Assembly: GCF_965638725.1 (NCBI RefSeq)
Contig: NC_134982.1
Span: 4,398,126 to 4,462,125 of the forward strand
Length of the DNA stretch: 64,000 bases
Direction of reading: 5' to 3'
Source of the DNA: Aptenodytes patagonicus
Taxonomy: Eukaryota; Chordata; Aves; Sphenisciformes; Spheniscidae
Shown: piece after piece, positions 44,301 through 59,300 of the stretch
How the letters are laid out: every line of letters starts with the position of its first letter
Numbering within the stretch: position 1 is the stretch's first letter
Program-made: the position numbers and the translations under genes
The notes under the pieces: model-generated
The model's input: the letters and a program-made list of their open reading frames with translations, nothing else
The model's database searches: none
Told to the model about the DNA's origin: nothing

Positions 44301-47300
44301 AATACTCCCAAGCATTTTTAATGGAGGTGTCAATTTAAAATCTTTCTGACTTACGGTATTGAAGCCAGCTTGTGTCTTCTAATAAAATGAAATCCATCTT
44401 GTAACAAAATGCTAGTTTGTGGAATTTCTGCATAAAATGTTGGCTGTTTCAAGGCGTGATTGACCGCACATTTCACCTTGATTAACTTGCAGGAATGCAC
44501 AGAAGGCAGCAGGCAGGGTAGTAGACAGTATTTTGCAATACATGCTGTTTCCTTAATCTCAATGTAAAGGATTATTTTACTCATTTGCATTCTGATTATG
44601 GAATCCAGAATCGCGCTTACTGCCTGCATCTGAAATAAAGGAGCTGACGTTGCTATCAAGCTTATACAACTATTTATGGAAGGACGCAACATGAAGTTCT
44701 CAGTAAATTCTTCATTATCAGTATTACCTTTTAACACAATTTCTCTTTTATGTGGCATGACTATAAAGCTGTTGCAGTACTTCAATTCCTATTTTTTATG
44801 AATACGGAAACGCTTTCTTTTCTTCACCCTGTTTGACTGTGAGACTAAGGAAAAGTAGGGGAATGCCAGGTGGAAACTAACCTTCTCCAGCAACTTGCAA
44901 ACTGGATGGAGTTCTGTCTCCATCTCCTCTCTTCTTGTATCGTTTTGCTGTTGAGAGAAGTTGCTGGGATGAAATTAAGGTGATATCTGCGGTTGGTCTC
45001 TTCTTCAGAAGTTAGGGTGAGCCACTCAGTGCCTCACGTGACACTGCTTTCACTGGCGATTGCATCCGTGGTGCATTTATAGATGGGGCGTTGGGGGAAT
45101 ACCAGTTTGAAGACTGCTGGGTTAGCTCCCTGACAGCTACTTGATAGAAGCATCACCGTATCCAAACTGGCCGTCTGGAAATGTTGAAATTCAGAAATAG
45201 GATAACCTTGTCCCCTCAATAATGAGGAAAGGCTGTGCCTGATAAGAGTACTACCATAGTATTTTAGACGGTTGTTTTGATATGCATGAATAATGTGGCC
45301 CTTGAAAAGGCAGGTCCTGGCTGCTTACTCCTGCTGTCTTGTAATGGCACAAGTTCAGTTTTCCTCTGGCTCAATTCCCTGATCTGTCTTACTGTAAAAA
45401 CAATTTTCTCAACATTAAGGAGAGAATAGGGAGCAAGCAGCTGGGGACGCAGGGGGAGTTCAGTCTTTTTGGTGGCTGACCGTGTGGTTGTAGCATAGTT
45501 GTGTTAAAACTTTAGTTGAGATCAGATCTATGTTAGAATACGTGGGTGTAAACTCTGTAACTGTATAGTAAGGAGTAGGGAAGGTAAACCCAAAACATTG
45601 TGTTTTCAGTTGTATCCCTTCTGAAATCAGTGCCCAAAGCTTTAAATGTTGTATATTGGACTACTATTTAAAAGTCAACAATGCACTATTGAACTGTTGT
45701 TTTTAAAAACATCTTTTATGATCCCAGATGTCTACTACTTCATACCTTCTGTTAGGGCCTTCATCTCCCAGTCCTTGAGTCTGGAGCTGGTACGGTGCAG
45801 CAGTACAAACTAAAGTCAGACGTTCTTTCATCTTTAAAACTTAACCTCCTTGTTACGGTGGAAGAGTCCCACAGAAATAGGAAGGAAGTTACTTAGAAGA
45901 ATTCTGGACAATTTTATACCTCTCTGAAAAGAGAGCTTGCTCACAAAAATGTGAGATGATGCACCTATGCTAAGTTACTCATTTGTAGTAATGGGGGGGA
46001 GAAGATTGCTTCCTCTTGCGTAGTGGGCTTTTTTATTTCTTTTTTTTTTTAAATGATATTCTTTCTGTTTATGAACTTCATAGTTCAATCCTCAGTCTTC
46101 CACAACTAACTCTGATAACCAAGTAAATAGTATTGTTTCCTTTGAAGAGATTTTTGTGTCCCACGATACCAGAATGTGATACGAAAAGGACAGGAAGTTT
46201 TCTGTGATATTCTGGAAGAATCAATGGCATTGGTTAAACAGTTTGTTAGTATGGTATAATGTAGCTTTTTAAAAAAGTGTCCACCTTGCCATGCCATCCT
46301 TTCAAGAGTGAAACCTGATGTGCCTGTCTTGTCTCTGTTTATGTGTGCATTTAACATGCTGCACAAAATAAAGGATGTTTCAGAATAAACTGTGCAGAAC
46401 AGTTGCTTATTTTATTTCTTAAAATGTGTTGGAAGACAGGTGATAATACTGATTTGTCTGATTTTTTTTTTTGTTTCATGAAGTGAGACAGATTTTATAT
46501 TAGAGCTTATGCTTCTGTCTGAGTTTAAGATCGCACTGCATGGGTTGCATTAAGATTATTTTTTTGTTGTTGTTGTTGCTATTTTTGAGTGTGAAAACAA
46601 TTAGAAGTCTTTGAAATCAAAAACACAACCAAACTCAACCTTCACCCTGGACACTTTGTTTCTTCGCTTTAAACTGACTATACTCTTGCGTTGGGTAAGG
46701 GTATGGGTAGTATCTAAGCTGACAGGTGTAAAACTGGAATGATGGAAGTTCAGATGCTTCACCATGCTCCTCAGAAAGGCCTGCTTGGGGCACTGTTGGT
46801 TCACCTGTGCTCATCTCTTTTCTTTCTAGAATATGGTATCAAGTTTTCGTGTTTCTGAACTGCAAGTGTTGTTGGGGTTTGCTGGACGTAATAAAAGCGG
46901 GCGGAAACATGACCTCCTGATGAGGGCACTGCACTTACTGAAGAGTGGCTGCAGTCCAGCAGTTCAGATAAAAATCCGAGAACTCTATAGGCGTCGGTAC
47001 CCAAGGACGATTGAAGGACTTTCGGACTTATCGGCTATAAAACCTGCGGTTTTCAATTTGGACAGTAGTTCCTCTCCTGTCGAGCCTGACCTGGCTGTTG
47101 CTGGCATTCACCCGCTCCCTTCTACTTCGGTCACGCCTCAGTCTCCTTCCTCGCCTGTCAGTTCTGTGCTCCTCCAAGACACTAAGCCCCACTTTGAGAT
47201 GCAGCAGCCATCCCCTCCGATTCCACCCGTTCATCCCGATGTTCAGCTGAAAAGCCTGCCTTTTTACGATGTGCTTGATGTGCTCATAAAACCTACAAGT

Positions 47301-50300
47301 CTAGGTAAGTGTTTAATGGCTCTGCAGGTTTAATTAATGAAATAGGTGTTGCTTATGACAGTACTAAGTCCAGACTTCAATTGCTTTTTGCAGCTGGGGA
47401 AAAGCAGAAAGTCCCTTCCCTTCTTATCGCAGAATGGTTTGGGTTGGAAGGGACCTCTAAAGGCCATCTAGTCCAACCCCCCTGCAACGAGCAGGGACAT
47501 CTTCAACTAGATCAGGTCGCTCAGAGCCCCGTCCAACCTGACCTGGAATGTTTCCAGGGATGGGGCATCCACCACCTCTCTGGGCAACCTGGGCCAGTGT
47601 TTCACCACCCTCAGTGTAAAACATTTCTTCCTTCTATCTAGTCTAAATCTACCCCCTTTAGTTTAAAGCCATTCCCCCTTGTCCTGTCGCAACAGGCCCT
47701 GCTAAAAAGTCTGTCCCCATCTTTCTTCTAAGCCCCCTCTTTAAGTACTGATAGGCTGCAATAAGGTCTCCCCAAAGCCTTCTCTTCTCCAGGCTGGACA
47801 ACCCCAACTCTCTCAGCCTGTCCTCATAGGAGAGGTGTTCTTATTTCTACTCTTGCCCTCTCTTCACCACCTGTCCCCAAAAGTGCCAAGCTATACTTCA
47901 GAAAATAGTGTTCTCTTCTGTAAATATTATATGATTAAAGATCTTTGTTTTTTGAATATTAAATAGTGGAGTAGAATAGTTCAGTTGGAAGGTACCTACA
48001 GTGATCATCAAACTGCCTGACCACTTTAGGGCTGACCAAAAGTTAAAGAATAATAGTTAAGGGCATTGTCCAAATGCCTCTTAAATACTGACAGGCTTGG
48101 GGCATCAACAACCTCTCTAGGAAGCCTGGTCCAGTGTTTGACCACCCTCTTGGTAAAGAAATGTTTTTTAATATCTAGTCTGAACCTCCCGTGGAGTTAC
48201 TTTTGGCTGAAAGATTTGGACCTGAAGTCTGTCTGGTACAAATGGGGAACACCTCTGTCAGGGCCAACAGGAAAAGGATTGCAGCGTCAGTAATTAATAA
48301 GTTGCAACAAAATAAGGAGAACAAGTTCACTGGTTTGTTAGTTTGCATTTATCTCACTGCAACAATTCTGCAGGTTCTGGCATCTGGCACTGAAATAGAT
48401 ACTTTGTGCAAAGAATGTTCAGTGTTGTACTCAGTTTAGTGAAGGTTTCTCAGCCTACCGGTTGTTGCCATACGCTATGTTAAAATGTAGAGTGGACCTT
48501 TGTCTTCCAAATAACCTGAAGTCTCAGCTTAGCTTCCTCAAATGCCTCCCTCTTAAACATATTTAATTATTTGGAAATATGTTGTTTTCTGTCTTGAAAT
48601 TCAACCTGTCTTAATTTACATGGTAGAAAATGTTCCCTAACTATTTAAAATATTTAAGAGGATGCAAACAGCTTGAAAAATGCTGAAGTGTTTCTAAACA
48701 ATATTATTAATTTCTTAACTGATAATAGAGCCTTTCTAGGCTGTGACTTATGCCTCAGTGAGGCACATACTGATCGTTGGTCATCCTCCAGCACCTAAAG
48801 CAGCAAACATTACTAACGAGCTTTATTTACAATGCCTGTGGTCCCTTCCATTTGTGTGTCGTGACACCCTGTTAGAGAAGAGTTTAATATCAAACCCGTG
48901 TATTAGGACAATAGCTGCTGTGGTGTTGGACAGCTCTATGGCTCATGCTGCCATTACCTTTACAGAGATAATCTGTCAGTGCCACGATGTCCTGGCTAAC
49001 TCCTGCTTATGTTCACTGTGTGCAGTAGCTGAGCATCTTAACTAGCTTCCTGAATTATTCTGTATTATGGCACAACTGTTGGCTCATAGTTAACCAGACT
49101 AGGTTGCCAGCCACATTGTCACCCTGTCCCATATAATGCAGTGTGTGCTCTGCATTATATTTCTGCTGTGCAGTTACCTCTTGTTTCCTGGTCAGTGATA
49201 TCTAGAGGTGATATGCTAGAAATTTCCCCAACAGCTGGAAATTGATCTTTTTTTCTGAAAGGAAGATGCTTCCTTAGGGGTGTCACCATGTTATAGCTAG
49301 AGCTGCACGTAAATTCCTCTTTCCTTTGAAGACTGTAGGCTCTTTGTTGCATGTTGCCCAGTTTTCATAGGAGTGAGGATTATCTAGTCCTGTAACGTTT
49401 GGGTTCTCTTAGGACATGGGTGAGGGGGAGAAGATTAATTTAACTGAGTACTTGCTTGCCTTCAAACTCTTTCCAGAGCACAGTACCTGAAGGTGGCAGC
49501 AGCCAGAGCTACAACTCAGATCTGTGTGAGGAGGAGTAGGGAAATGAGATGTGAGGAATGGCTTGATGGGGAAATAATGGGCCTTTCTGATGTTAGAAGG
49601 ATACAAATGTTGGCTGAAAATCACTCTTAACATGGATTCACAAGCAAATTTGGAAATGAGGCTTTATCTAATATTTTTAGATTGATATGGATAGCTTATA
49701 GTCCCAGTTAGTAGACTCGGGTCACTGGGACATGGAACAAAGAAAGTTTTTTGTGTTTGAGAATTAAGGATTCGGAAACCAAATAGGTCAGAGAGCTAAA
49801 AGTATAGTCTGCTTCACTGCGACTCTTTAAAAGGGGTGAGCGTAGGTATTCTTTTGCACTAATATGAGAACGCAAGAGCAGGTGTAGGTGTGGGGTTTAG
49901 TTTTAACCCACGCTCAATTCAATAACAAAATATTTCCATGATCTCTTTTACATGTGCTCAAGTATTATTTTAAAATGTAAAATGTTGTCTATGGGGGGGG
50001 TGTGTGTGCGTGTATGTGCACAATGTAGCTGTTTTGAATTGTTTGAGGAACTTGGTGTGTGTGTTTGCTCTACCTGGGTTTTATTTTGTGCTTGTGTCCT
50101 TCTTGTGTGTGTTTTCTGGGCATAGGGATCATCTTCTCTGAATGTCACAGTGTACAAGACAGTCTAGCTCTTCCCAATTTGCCTGGTTTAGTTGTGCTAT
50201 TTTTGCATTTGTCCTCCTTGCTGGTTACTTTAAACTGTTGGACAAGTCCAATCTACGTTTATTTTCAGGTCAAGATTTCTAACTTCTCAAGTCGAAAGAA

Positions 50301-53300
50301 AGTAGAAAAATAACATGTGCATACTATGAACCCTTAATACTAAAATATTACTGCTTCCCATCACTGACAGACAAGTAGGTTTCTGATATGAAAGTTGTGT
50401 GTTTTGTTTTGTGTCGTCCCCCCCCCCCCCCAAATGCTACTGCAGGGCAGTTCCCAGACGTGCAGTCTAGCTGGCTTCTCTGGTGTTAGGGGTTGTGCTC
50501 CCTCCCTTCCTCCCCAAAGGCTTAATTACCTTTAGCTGTTTCTGAATTGAGTAATTTTCCAGCTGTCCATTAATAACTTCTGGTGCGTGTTCTCTTCTTG
50601 TAGCGCATTCAAATAGCTGTAAACATCTTCTCCGTGGTACTCTCTTCGTCAGGTATCCAGTGTTATATTTTGTTGTGTGTTTGTTTGAACCTTTCTCCCT
50701 TGGGAGAAAGGACTGTAACGCAGCTTGCCAAGCTTCTTTCGTACTGAAGTGTAATGTGATATTAAGCCATCTGAATATAGTTGAATGAATGATTTGTTCC
50801 ATTGCTTTCCTGTTGACAGTTCCATGTAGTTCAACCACAGTTTGATTATATGAAGTGACTTATGCCTCGTTCCAGGAAAAACTCAATTGCAGATCCTGTT
50901 TTAATCAATGACTTTAATCACCATGGTTAAACCTCTTTTGTGTCTCTCTTTTTCTAGTACAGAGCAGTATTCAGAAGTTCCAAGAGAAGTTTTTTATCTT
51001 TGCTTTAACACCTCAGCAGGTCAGAGAAATCTGTATTTCCAGGTAAGAAGTAAGAGCGTGGCATAGCGTAGGTAAACTTTGGCAAAATTTCAGGAGAAAG
51101 TATGGGTTTTCTGGTTCATTTTATGCATCGCATAAGCTTGCAGAGTGATAATCCTCACCAAAGTTATGCTGAGTTTATCTGTGCACAGAATTCATGTGCA
51201 GTTGGGGTAAATCCTGTGCCACTAAAGAGTTAACAATTACTCAGTTCCAAATAATTGTGACTATTTAGAGAGGCGGTAAGCTTTTCTTCCCTGCCTGTTT
51301 CCTGGCTGCAGGAATGGAGGCTGCTTTTATCTTCTGCCCCAGGGGTCACGTTGTTGTAAGACCTATGGTGTAAGCCAAGAGAATTCATGGGTTTTTTTCC
51401 TCTCTGGCAACTTCATACTTTATTGTTACTATAAACTCTTGACAGAGGATGCTGATCCTAAAGTCCTGCTTAACTTGCAGTAGCTAAGCAGGGGTGTCGC
51501 TTGTAAGACTCGTTCACAGCTCAATAAAAGAAAAATAAGAGCAAGGTTTAGTGCTGTTGCGGCAGGCGTGCCAGTTCTTTGTGCATATGACTGGAATATG
51601 AGACCTGCCGTCTAAATGGGTACTTCTCTTTCTTTTTTGTTGTCACAGGGACTTCTTGCCAGGGGGCAGGAGAGATTACACAGTCCAAGTTCAGCTAAGG
51701 TACCTTTTTCATAGTGTTCTCTTATGACTTCTTAACTGGCTAATGTAACGTAAGTCTAGATGTTTGTGGGGACGTATGAATGTGGCGACACTTGAAAATG
51801 ACGCTTTCTCTTTTTGGGGATATAGGTTATGCCTAGCAGAGACAAGCTGCCCTCAAGAAGATAATTACCCTAATAGTTTGTGTATTAAAGTAAATGGGAA
51901 GCTGTTTCCGTTGCCGGTAAGCTTGTTTGTACGCATTTGTGGCTTCTTTGTGACTTTGTGGTGTGTGTGTTTTTTCTGTAATGTTAGCTTGCTAAAACAA
52001 TCAAGCTGTTTATTGTTACCACTCAAATTTCTCTAGTTACTAATGTTAGGCATATGGTTTGTACATTTGCTGTGTGAGAGAGCCGTTACTACTGTTAATC
52101 GTGTTACAGCCACTGCATGGATTAATTGTGTTTTAGCCACCAACAGCAAACCTCATCTGTTGCAGTTAACGTAACAAAATATGTCAAAACCAAACCAGCG
52201 TCTGCATGGGGAATCCTCCTCGTAGGTCTTGAAACTGAGTTTATTTGCCTTGATTGGTAGTAGCCCTCGCTTGTTTGGGCTATCTCTATTTGTGATTGGC
52301 TTGAGTTCCTTCTTGTTATGAGGGAACTTACAAGTTTGTACGCTGCTCTGCATCTGTCTGGTTAGAGCAGAATTCATTGCGGGGATGAAGAACAGACAGG
52401 TTTTAGGGTTCCTAGCATTTGGTGATACTGGAACAGAACAGCGTTGGCAGTCGTACACTTTACTGGTGTCTGATGTTGCAAATGTTAGCACGTAGGCAGG
52501 GTCACCTCAAGGCTTGAATATACACAAAAAGGGAAAAGCACTCTCATTATTCCTGAAAAATCTCTGCAGTGGGTATCTCTGTACAGTAGAACAGAGAGAA
52601 ACCCTTACGCAACCCATTCTGAATAGTTCTGGAAGCTATAGAAGATGGAAATAGTAGTAGTACAGAGGGTGGTTTGTTTTTTTTTTTTTTTTTAGCAGTA
52701 GGTTTGGAAAAATGCTGTGTGGAGAGAGGAAGTCTGAAACCTCTTTTTCAGAATGTTTGTCACCTTCTTGCTGTGTCAGATGTGTTGTCCTGTACCCTCC
52801 CTCCTGCCATACGCAACCGTGACTACTTTTTTGGCCTCTACTCAGCTTAAATGAGATTCTGTAGCTTGTCTTCCCCCTACTTCTTTAACCACTGCATCAC
52901 TGTTCTTCTATCTGTCTTCAGTGTGTAAGAGAATTTCTTTCATATGTTTTCTGGTCAGTATTTTCTGCAAATGCCAGTTATGTTCTCTGTGATAATCTTG
53001 CAGGATTTTCTCCTTTCTTCTGCAGATTGTCTTCCTTTCTTTAAGCAACCCACCAAAAGAATTGGGTCTCATGTTATCCTGTGGACATCGATGTCTGCTG
53101 GTTCTCAGTCTTGCTAATATAGCTTACGCCCCGCTATGCTGTGTTACGCTATCCATTTTGTGTGTAACATACGTCACAGTCGTAGCAAAAATTGTTTGTA
53201 ATCTTGGATTCTTGCTTTGCTTTAGATCTAAACCCTGCAGGTTCTTCCTGCACGTCATAAGATGACTCTTTAATCTGTTCAGCAGAAACTTTAGGTGAGA

Positions 53301-56300
53301 AAGTGAATAAATGACTACTGTCTCGGCAACTTCCTTTCCTCTCCTCCTTTAGTATGAGCTGAATGACAAATATAGTCTCAGTCCGAGTGCTCCTGCAAAC
53401 ATTTTCTTGTTGATTTGGTCGCTGTCTGCATCCCTCTGGCGGTTCCTTTCTGTTGCAGGAAATGTAAGGTAACTTCTTTGCCTCAAAGACCGCTATTGTC
53501 TAACTCAGTAGTGTTGGTGTTAGGTAATTAATCAGTGATAGCAGCCTCTGTTGCCAACTTGTACAATTCTTAAGTGAGTACTGTTCTGTCATTCCCTGGT
53601 ATAGCAGTTCATGCCTCCGCAGATGTCTGTAAACTATTCCTGGTCCTTGTCTGCCGTCCTTACCAGAAACTTCAGAGAAATGCTGCCAGGGTGCCAGTAC
53701 TGCTTCAGGTTGTGCCAACTCATGTTAACACGATGTTTTCTTGTATTCCTACAACTATCTGTGCCTTCCTCTTACAGTGTTGGTTCTGACTTAAAAGGAG
53801 TACAGCCTTGCATGCTGGTGTCTTGGCACGTAACAAGGATTTTATACATAAAGCACTGCAGCAGGTGGTTCTCCTGTTGACTTCTCTTGTAGGCAAGGCA
53901 AAACGCGGAAGTCCAAAAAGGTAATTTGCTTTTCTTCTCAGGGAACCTCCATAGACCACTGCAGGTCTCTTTCAAAGGACAAAATCCAATATGTCAGGGC
54001 AGGTTGGAAATAGCCAGATCGAAGAGCAATCGTACTTTCTGTTGATAGACTTTTCTGGCTATAGCAGATTCCACCTGCTTTGACTAATACGGTTCTTGCA
54101 AGAAGCGTGGGAGACAGACCCAAATAACGTTGGCACTTGCTAGCCACTAGAATTGGCAGCCTAACTAAACAGTGCTAGACCGTGCTGGTTGTGATAGGCA
54201 AGCAGAGTGCTCTTTACTGAAGTCCTGGAAGGCTAGGAAGGGAAGGTTTTAAAGTGTTCTAGGAGCACAGAATTAAATCTGAGCTCGAGGTCATTGCTCT
54301 GTGGAAGAAAACATCAAAAGCTTGACTGAAACGAAGCACGTGAGCTGCAGAGTCTGTCTCTGAAAGAGAAAAAAAAATTGAGAAATATAAGAGAGCTTGC
54401 ATCCTTGCTCTCTTGAAAGCAAGGCAGCTTCATTTTAGGTTGGAGACCAGCTGGATTATTGTGGCTGGTACAGCATGTGTGGAAATACCCTCCTAAATAT
54501 TGCAGGGATGGTGTGTTTGTCCACATAAGCTCACTACAAAGTCACCACGGTAGAGAAAGGAGTACTACAGCAAAGCAACTGGGATGTATACTCTGTAAAT
54601 GGCTGCAGCTGTTAGGTCTGATTAAAGAAATGGCAAATCGTTCATTCTTTTAAATGGGAAACTGTCAGCAGTCCCCATACATTTGCTGCCTCCATGTTCT
54701 GTGATAAAGCACGCGTGGTAAGGTTCCTTATAGCTACTGGGTCACTCTCCACCTGGGGTGAGAACCATTTTAGAGAGAGTTCTTCAGCAATTGTCGTCTG
54801 CTGCTCTGGCCTGGCAGACCTGCCTGGAGATGCTCCGAGTCCCTATTCTGCCACTGCGAGCGAGAGTCCTGTCTGAAATTAATAAAGGGCAGTGGCGAGG
54901 CACAGCCAGGGCTTGGTTGTCAGGTGAAACGTATGGACTAGTAACGGAGCTGCTTTGGAAACCTAGGAAATGATGTGACAACTATCGAGTCCTCCTTGGA
55001 TTAAAGGCAGTGATTATCCTATGGTATTCTTGGCTAGTGGAAGAGGCTGTTTATTTCTGTTTTTTTGTTTTCAGACTCAGTGACTTTCAAAGTAACTCTT
55101 TTTCCAAGTACTAGGCTGTGAATGTGTGTTTCTCTGGGTAAAAAAATATGTGTGTGTTTTCCAGCATATCCTTTCTGGGAGAGTTTCTTGTATAGAACAA
55201 CACTGTCTTGAACTAAGTGAAATCTGGCAGTCAGTTCTGTGCAAGACGCAGGGCTGCAATCTCTTATTGGCATCCTTCTGGTGCAGGATGAGTTTTTGAG
55301 ACGAGTGGACTGCAGGCAGCCTGTGTGAGCTCAAAACGGAGATTCTCAGAGTTCCTGTTACAGACTGGCTTGCTTTCGTAGCGACAGACGCAGGGCGAGA
55401 TGAATAAGCTGCAGTTAGGCCGTGTGCTCCTTCACGTGGCACGAGTACTTTCTGCTCACGGTATGCTGGAGAGTATGTGCTTGCCTAGAAGCAAAAGGGA
55501 ACAGGATGGCTCCTGATTCAATGCGTGAACATCATATAGGAAATAAAACTACAGAGAAAAGCAGTCTAGGTTACGAAATTTTTCAAAGCTGAGCAAACAG
55601 TACCTAGTTTATTTTGTTTCTGCAGACAACAGCAAAGCCGATTAGCTCTTAAATACAGCTGATATTCCACGCGCAGCTCTTCTTCAGGGGCCTTGGCAGA
55701 GTACAGATAACAGCCCGTTGCTAATGGGGCTAGGTGTAGTTGATACGGGGCAAAGCAGACGCCAAGGAGATGTGGAGCTCTTGGAACAAGACTTTATTGT
55801 TTCTTAAATAGAATCAATGAAGTGTGTTCCGGGTGTGAAACACTGAATTAACTCTTCGTGGCTTGCTGTGTTTGTCACTAAGGCTGTGTCCTTGCGATGT
55901 TCCGCTCTCTTTCAGTGGGGTGGGGGGGGAAAAAAGCACAACGCATCAACATGACTTTTTACTCTTCCAGTGAACTTACCTGGACCAAAACTGCGTTCTC
56001 TTCCCCCTTTTCAGCACTTCTGTAAAACCACTTAAAAAGTGCTTTAAAATTGTGGTTGACTTACGGTATTAGACTGTCAAAGACTGATATTTCTCAGAGT
56101 AAGTGTTGAATTTAGTCTCCAGCCTAGAGAGCGTCTAGGTTTACCTGCTTCCCATAGATCTGTTTAAACCTAACAAGTCTGTTTCGGAGTACAGCGGGGA
56201 GACTTGGTAACACTTTCCTTGTCCTTTTCTTCCCACAGGGATATGCTCCACCGCCAAAAAATGGAATTGAACAGAAGCGACCTGGGCGCCCCTTGAATAT

Positions 56301-59300
56301 AACATCTCTAGTTAGGCTGTCATCAGCAGTGCCAAACCAGATCTCCATTTCCTGGGCTTCTGAAATTGGAAAGGTAAACTGTACGTTCTGTAGGATGTGG
56401 GAAGTTGTCTAAATAACCTCATCTAGCATTCCTTCTGTGTTTAGTATTAAGCGGCTGAACTTATTATCACTGCCAGGAAATGAAGTTTGCTCTAGAAGTA
56501 TGGTAGTCTACATTAACATACGTAAAACGTGCATACAGGTGGCAAAGACTTCCTTACACAATTCACATCAGAAAGCCTGCTGTTAGGGGTTGCCTGAAAC
56601 GCGTGTCAAAAATGCCAAAATCTTTTTGTCGTGTAAATAGTACAAACCAGTTCAGACACGACAAAATAACACTTCCCATTATCTGTTGTAACTGTCCCTT
56701 GGAGAAGGCTTTTTAAACTGACCAGATGTGCCAAGGCCATGGGGGTGGATACATGCCTTTGTTTTTGAGGTTTTTGTATTTTCTAACCAAGTAATACTAA
56801 GTAGTTCTGCAAAAGCAATTTTTATTTTGTAGGAAGAACTGGTTAATGGATATTTCCATCTCCATTCTTTTGAGATTCCTTTTTTACATTGAAATGGCCT
56901 CTCTGTGAGTCGATTTAAAATTGTACTTAAACCAAAACAGGGGCGGGATTTCCAGCTCAGAAAGCTCTTAGATGGCAGGTTGCTGGGAAGGGTTTACTGG
57001 GGAGGTGTCAGGCTGCTGGTGTCATAGAATCACAGAATAGTTTGGGTTGGAAGGGACCCCTAAAGGCCATCTAGTCCAACCCCCCTGCAACGAGCAGGGA
57101 CATCTTCAACTAGATCAGGTCGCTCAGAGCCCCGTCCAGCCTGACCTGGAATGTTTCCAGGGATGGGGCATCCACCACCTCTCTGGGCAACCTGGGCCAG
57201 TGATTCACCACCCTCAGCGTAAAACATTTCTTCCTTCTATCTAGTCTGAATCTCCCCTCTTTTAGTTTAAAGCCATTCCCCCTTGTCCTGTCGCAACAGG
57301 CCCTGCTAAAAAGTCTGTCCCCATCTTTCTTCTAAGCCCCCTTGAAGTACTGAAAGGCCGCAATAAGGTCTCCCCAGAGCCTTCTCTTCTCCAGGCTGGA
57401 CAACCCCAACTCTCTCAGCCTGTCCTCATAGCAGAGGTGTTCCATCCCCCTGACCATTTTCGTGACCCTCTTCTGGACCTGCTCCAACAGGTCTGTGTCT
57501 TTCTTATACCGAGGGCTCCAGAGCTGGACGCAGTGCTCCAGGTGGGGTCTCATCAGAGCAGAGCAGAGGGGCAGAATCCCCTCCCTCCACCTGCTGGCCA
57601 CGCTGCTTTGGATGCAGCCCAGGATACAATTGGCCTTCTGGGCTGCGAGCGCACGTGGCCGGCTCATGTCCAGCTTTTCATCAACTAGTACCCCCAAGTC
57701 TGTTTCTGGGCTTGATGGATCTCAGATGTGCTTGGTTGGACCATACTTGTGTGGTGTGTGTGTGTTCGTAATGCAGGATATCCTGAGCAGTGTGTGTGTT
57801 CTTACAAATGAAGAGTATTCTGGAAGTTTGTGTGACTTGAGGGAGAAGTGACTCAGTGTGGGGAAGGATGGAGAGCGGGGTGTGTGTGTGTGTGGAATTG
57901 AAGCCTCTTTGTAATGCAATTCTAAACTTCATGGAAAGCTGCAGTGGGGGAAAAGCATGCTAGACTTCAGGTGGCAGGAGATAAAGGGGGTGGTGACTGA
58001 AATGTGATACCTGTTGCTTTCTAGTGTCTGCGGTCATTGATCATAGTTGAAAAGGAATTAGCTTTTAAAATGGCTGCGTGGCCGTTTAGAAATCCCCCTA
58101 TGGATTTACTAAGGAAAGAAAGGGAGAGCGTGAGGAATTTCTGAACTCTTCCTAGGTTTAATTAGCTGTTGCAGCAGCTCTTTTAGCTATTAGTAAATCA
58201 AGAACCTACTTATTCCTCTGTCTGTGACTAGTTGTGTAAATCCTTCTGGATTCAACTATCAAAGTAGCTTACCTCTTTTTTTCTTCAAAATCTGTGGACC
58301 GGAGACACCACATGTTTCAAAGTGAGACTCCAGTATAAGCTTTTATACACTAATTAAAATTAAAAAAAAAAAAAGAAATTGGAGAGAAAGCTAACGTTCA
58401 GAAAATAAATGAAGGGCAGTGCTGACAGCAAAGTTGTGTGGGTTTTTTTTTTACTTCTAAAACAGAGGTGGAGGGAAAGATCTAAGCCGTTGCTTCCCAA
58501 TGATAAAGCGCAGGAATCTTGAGATGACTGCGGTGTTGCGTGTGGTCTTGGTCTCTCCCACCGACCCCTGCTTTCTTCCTCCCCCGTGCCTGCCAAAACA
58601 TATTCTCATGGAAGCAGACGAATTGGAGGTTGTCCCAGCATTCCCCCTTGCCCTGAGAGGTAAAGCGGGTTCTCTGGTTTAATGCTGCTGCTCTGCTCTA
58701 AGTATCAGAACTCGCGTAGCAGCCGCCGCTATTCATCCTCTAAATGAGACCCTTGGGCACCGTCTGGAGTGTCGGCGGGCTCACATGGCAAGGCCTTATT
58801 GGCGTGTGCTTGACTGATAGTGGAGGGCTTCTGAGCAAAGGAGGCATTAATCCCACAGAGGTGGTCAGACTTGAGCCCGTAGAATTCTTGCGGTAGGCAA
58901 TAAAGAGTGCAATGTATGGTCGTTCTTTAAGGGGGGGAAAAAAAAAAAGTAATTCCATTTTTTGTAGTGGTTTCCCATGCATTTAGATAACTTTATCTGC
59001 TCATCTAGGTAAGAGCTGGTTTTCCTATAGGTGGTAAAGGAGGAGCAGGGCAGTAGGTGCTCTTGTTTAAACTTCTTGTGCAGTACCCAGACAGTATAGG
59101 AGCCGTAAGAAGGTGGCTGGCAGGGAGTGGAAATAAGAGATCGCAGGTTGTGTTTGTTATACAGATGAAACCATTGTTATTCTGCAGTAGTGGGGCTTGC
59201 AGAATTTTCTTCTCATTAGTGACCTTGAAGAGAGAGTGAACGCTGAACGAAGGCAGCTGGCAGGCGGTGTGAGTTAGGGAGGAGTAGTAAATGCTAGGGA

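Larger units (their letters stand above)
47305..50957 (+). other. PIAS2: PIAS2 intron 2 (3.7 kb)
   Basis: Contains two CR1 fragments (47429-47842 and 47970-48215), a GT-rich stretch near 49996-50113 and a C-run near 50418-50431. Nothing else recognised. Confidence 0.75.

Noticed and set aside
44351-44785. 144-codon minus-strand frame in PIAS2 intron 1
   Set aside because: Starts at TTG, has no domain or homology that I recognise, and no promoter or splice context.
44347-56074. Identical 14-mer TGACTTACGGTATT near 44347 and 56060
   Set aside because: Flanks do not align, so there is no evidence of a shared repeat.
57332-57697. 121-codon minus-strand protein-like frame
   Set aside because: CR1 reverse-transcriptase C-terminal remnant.
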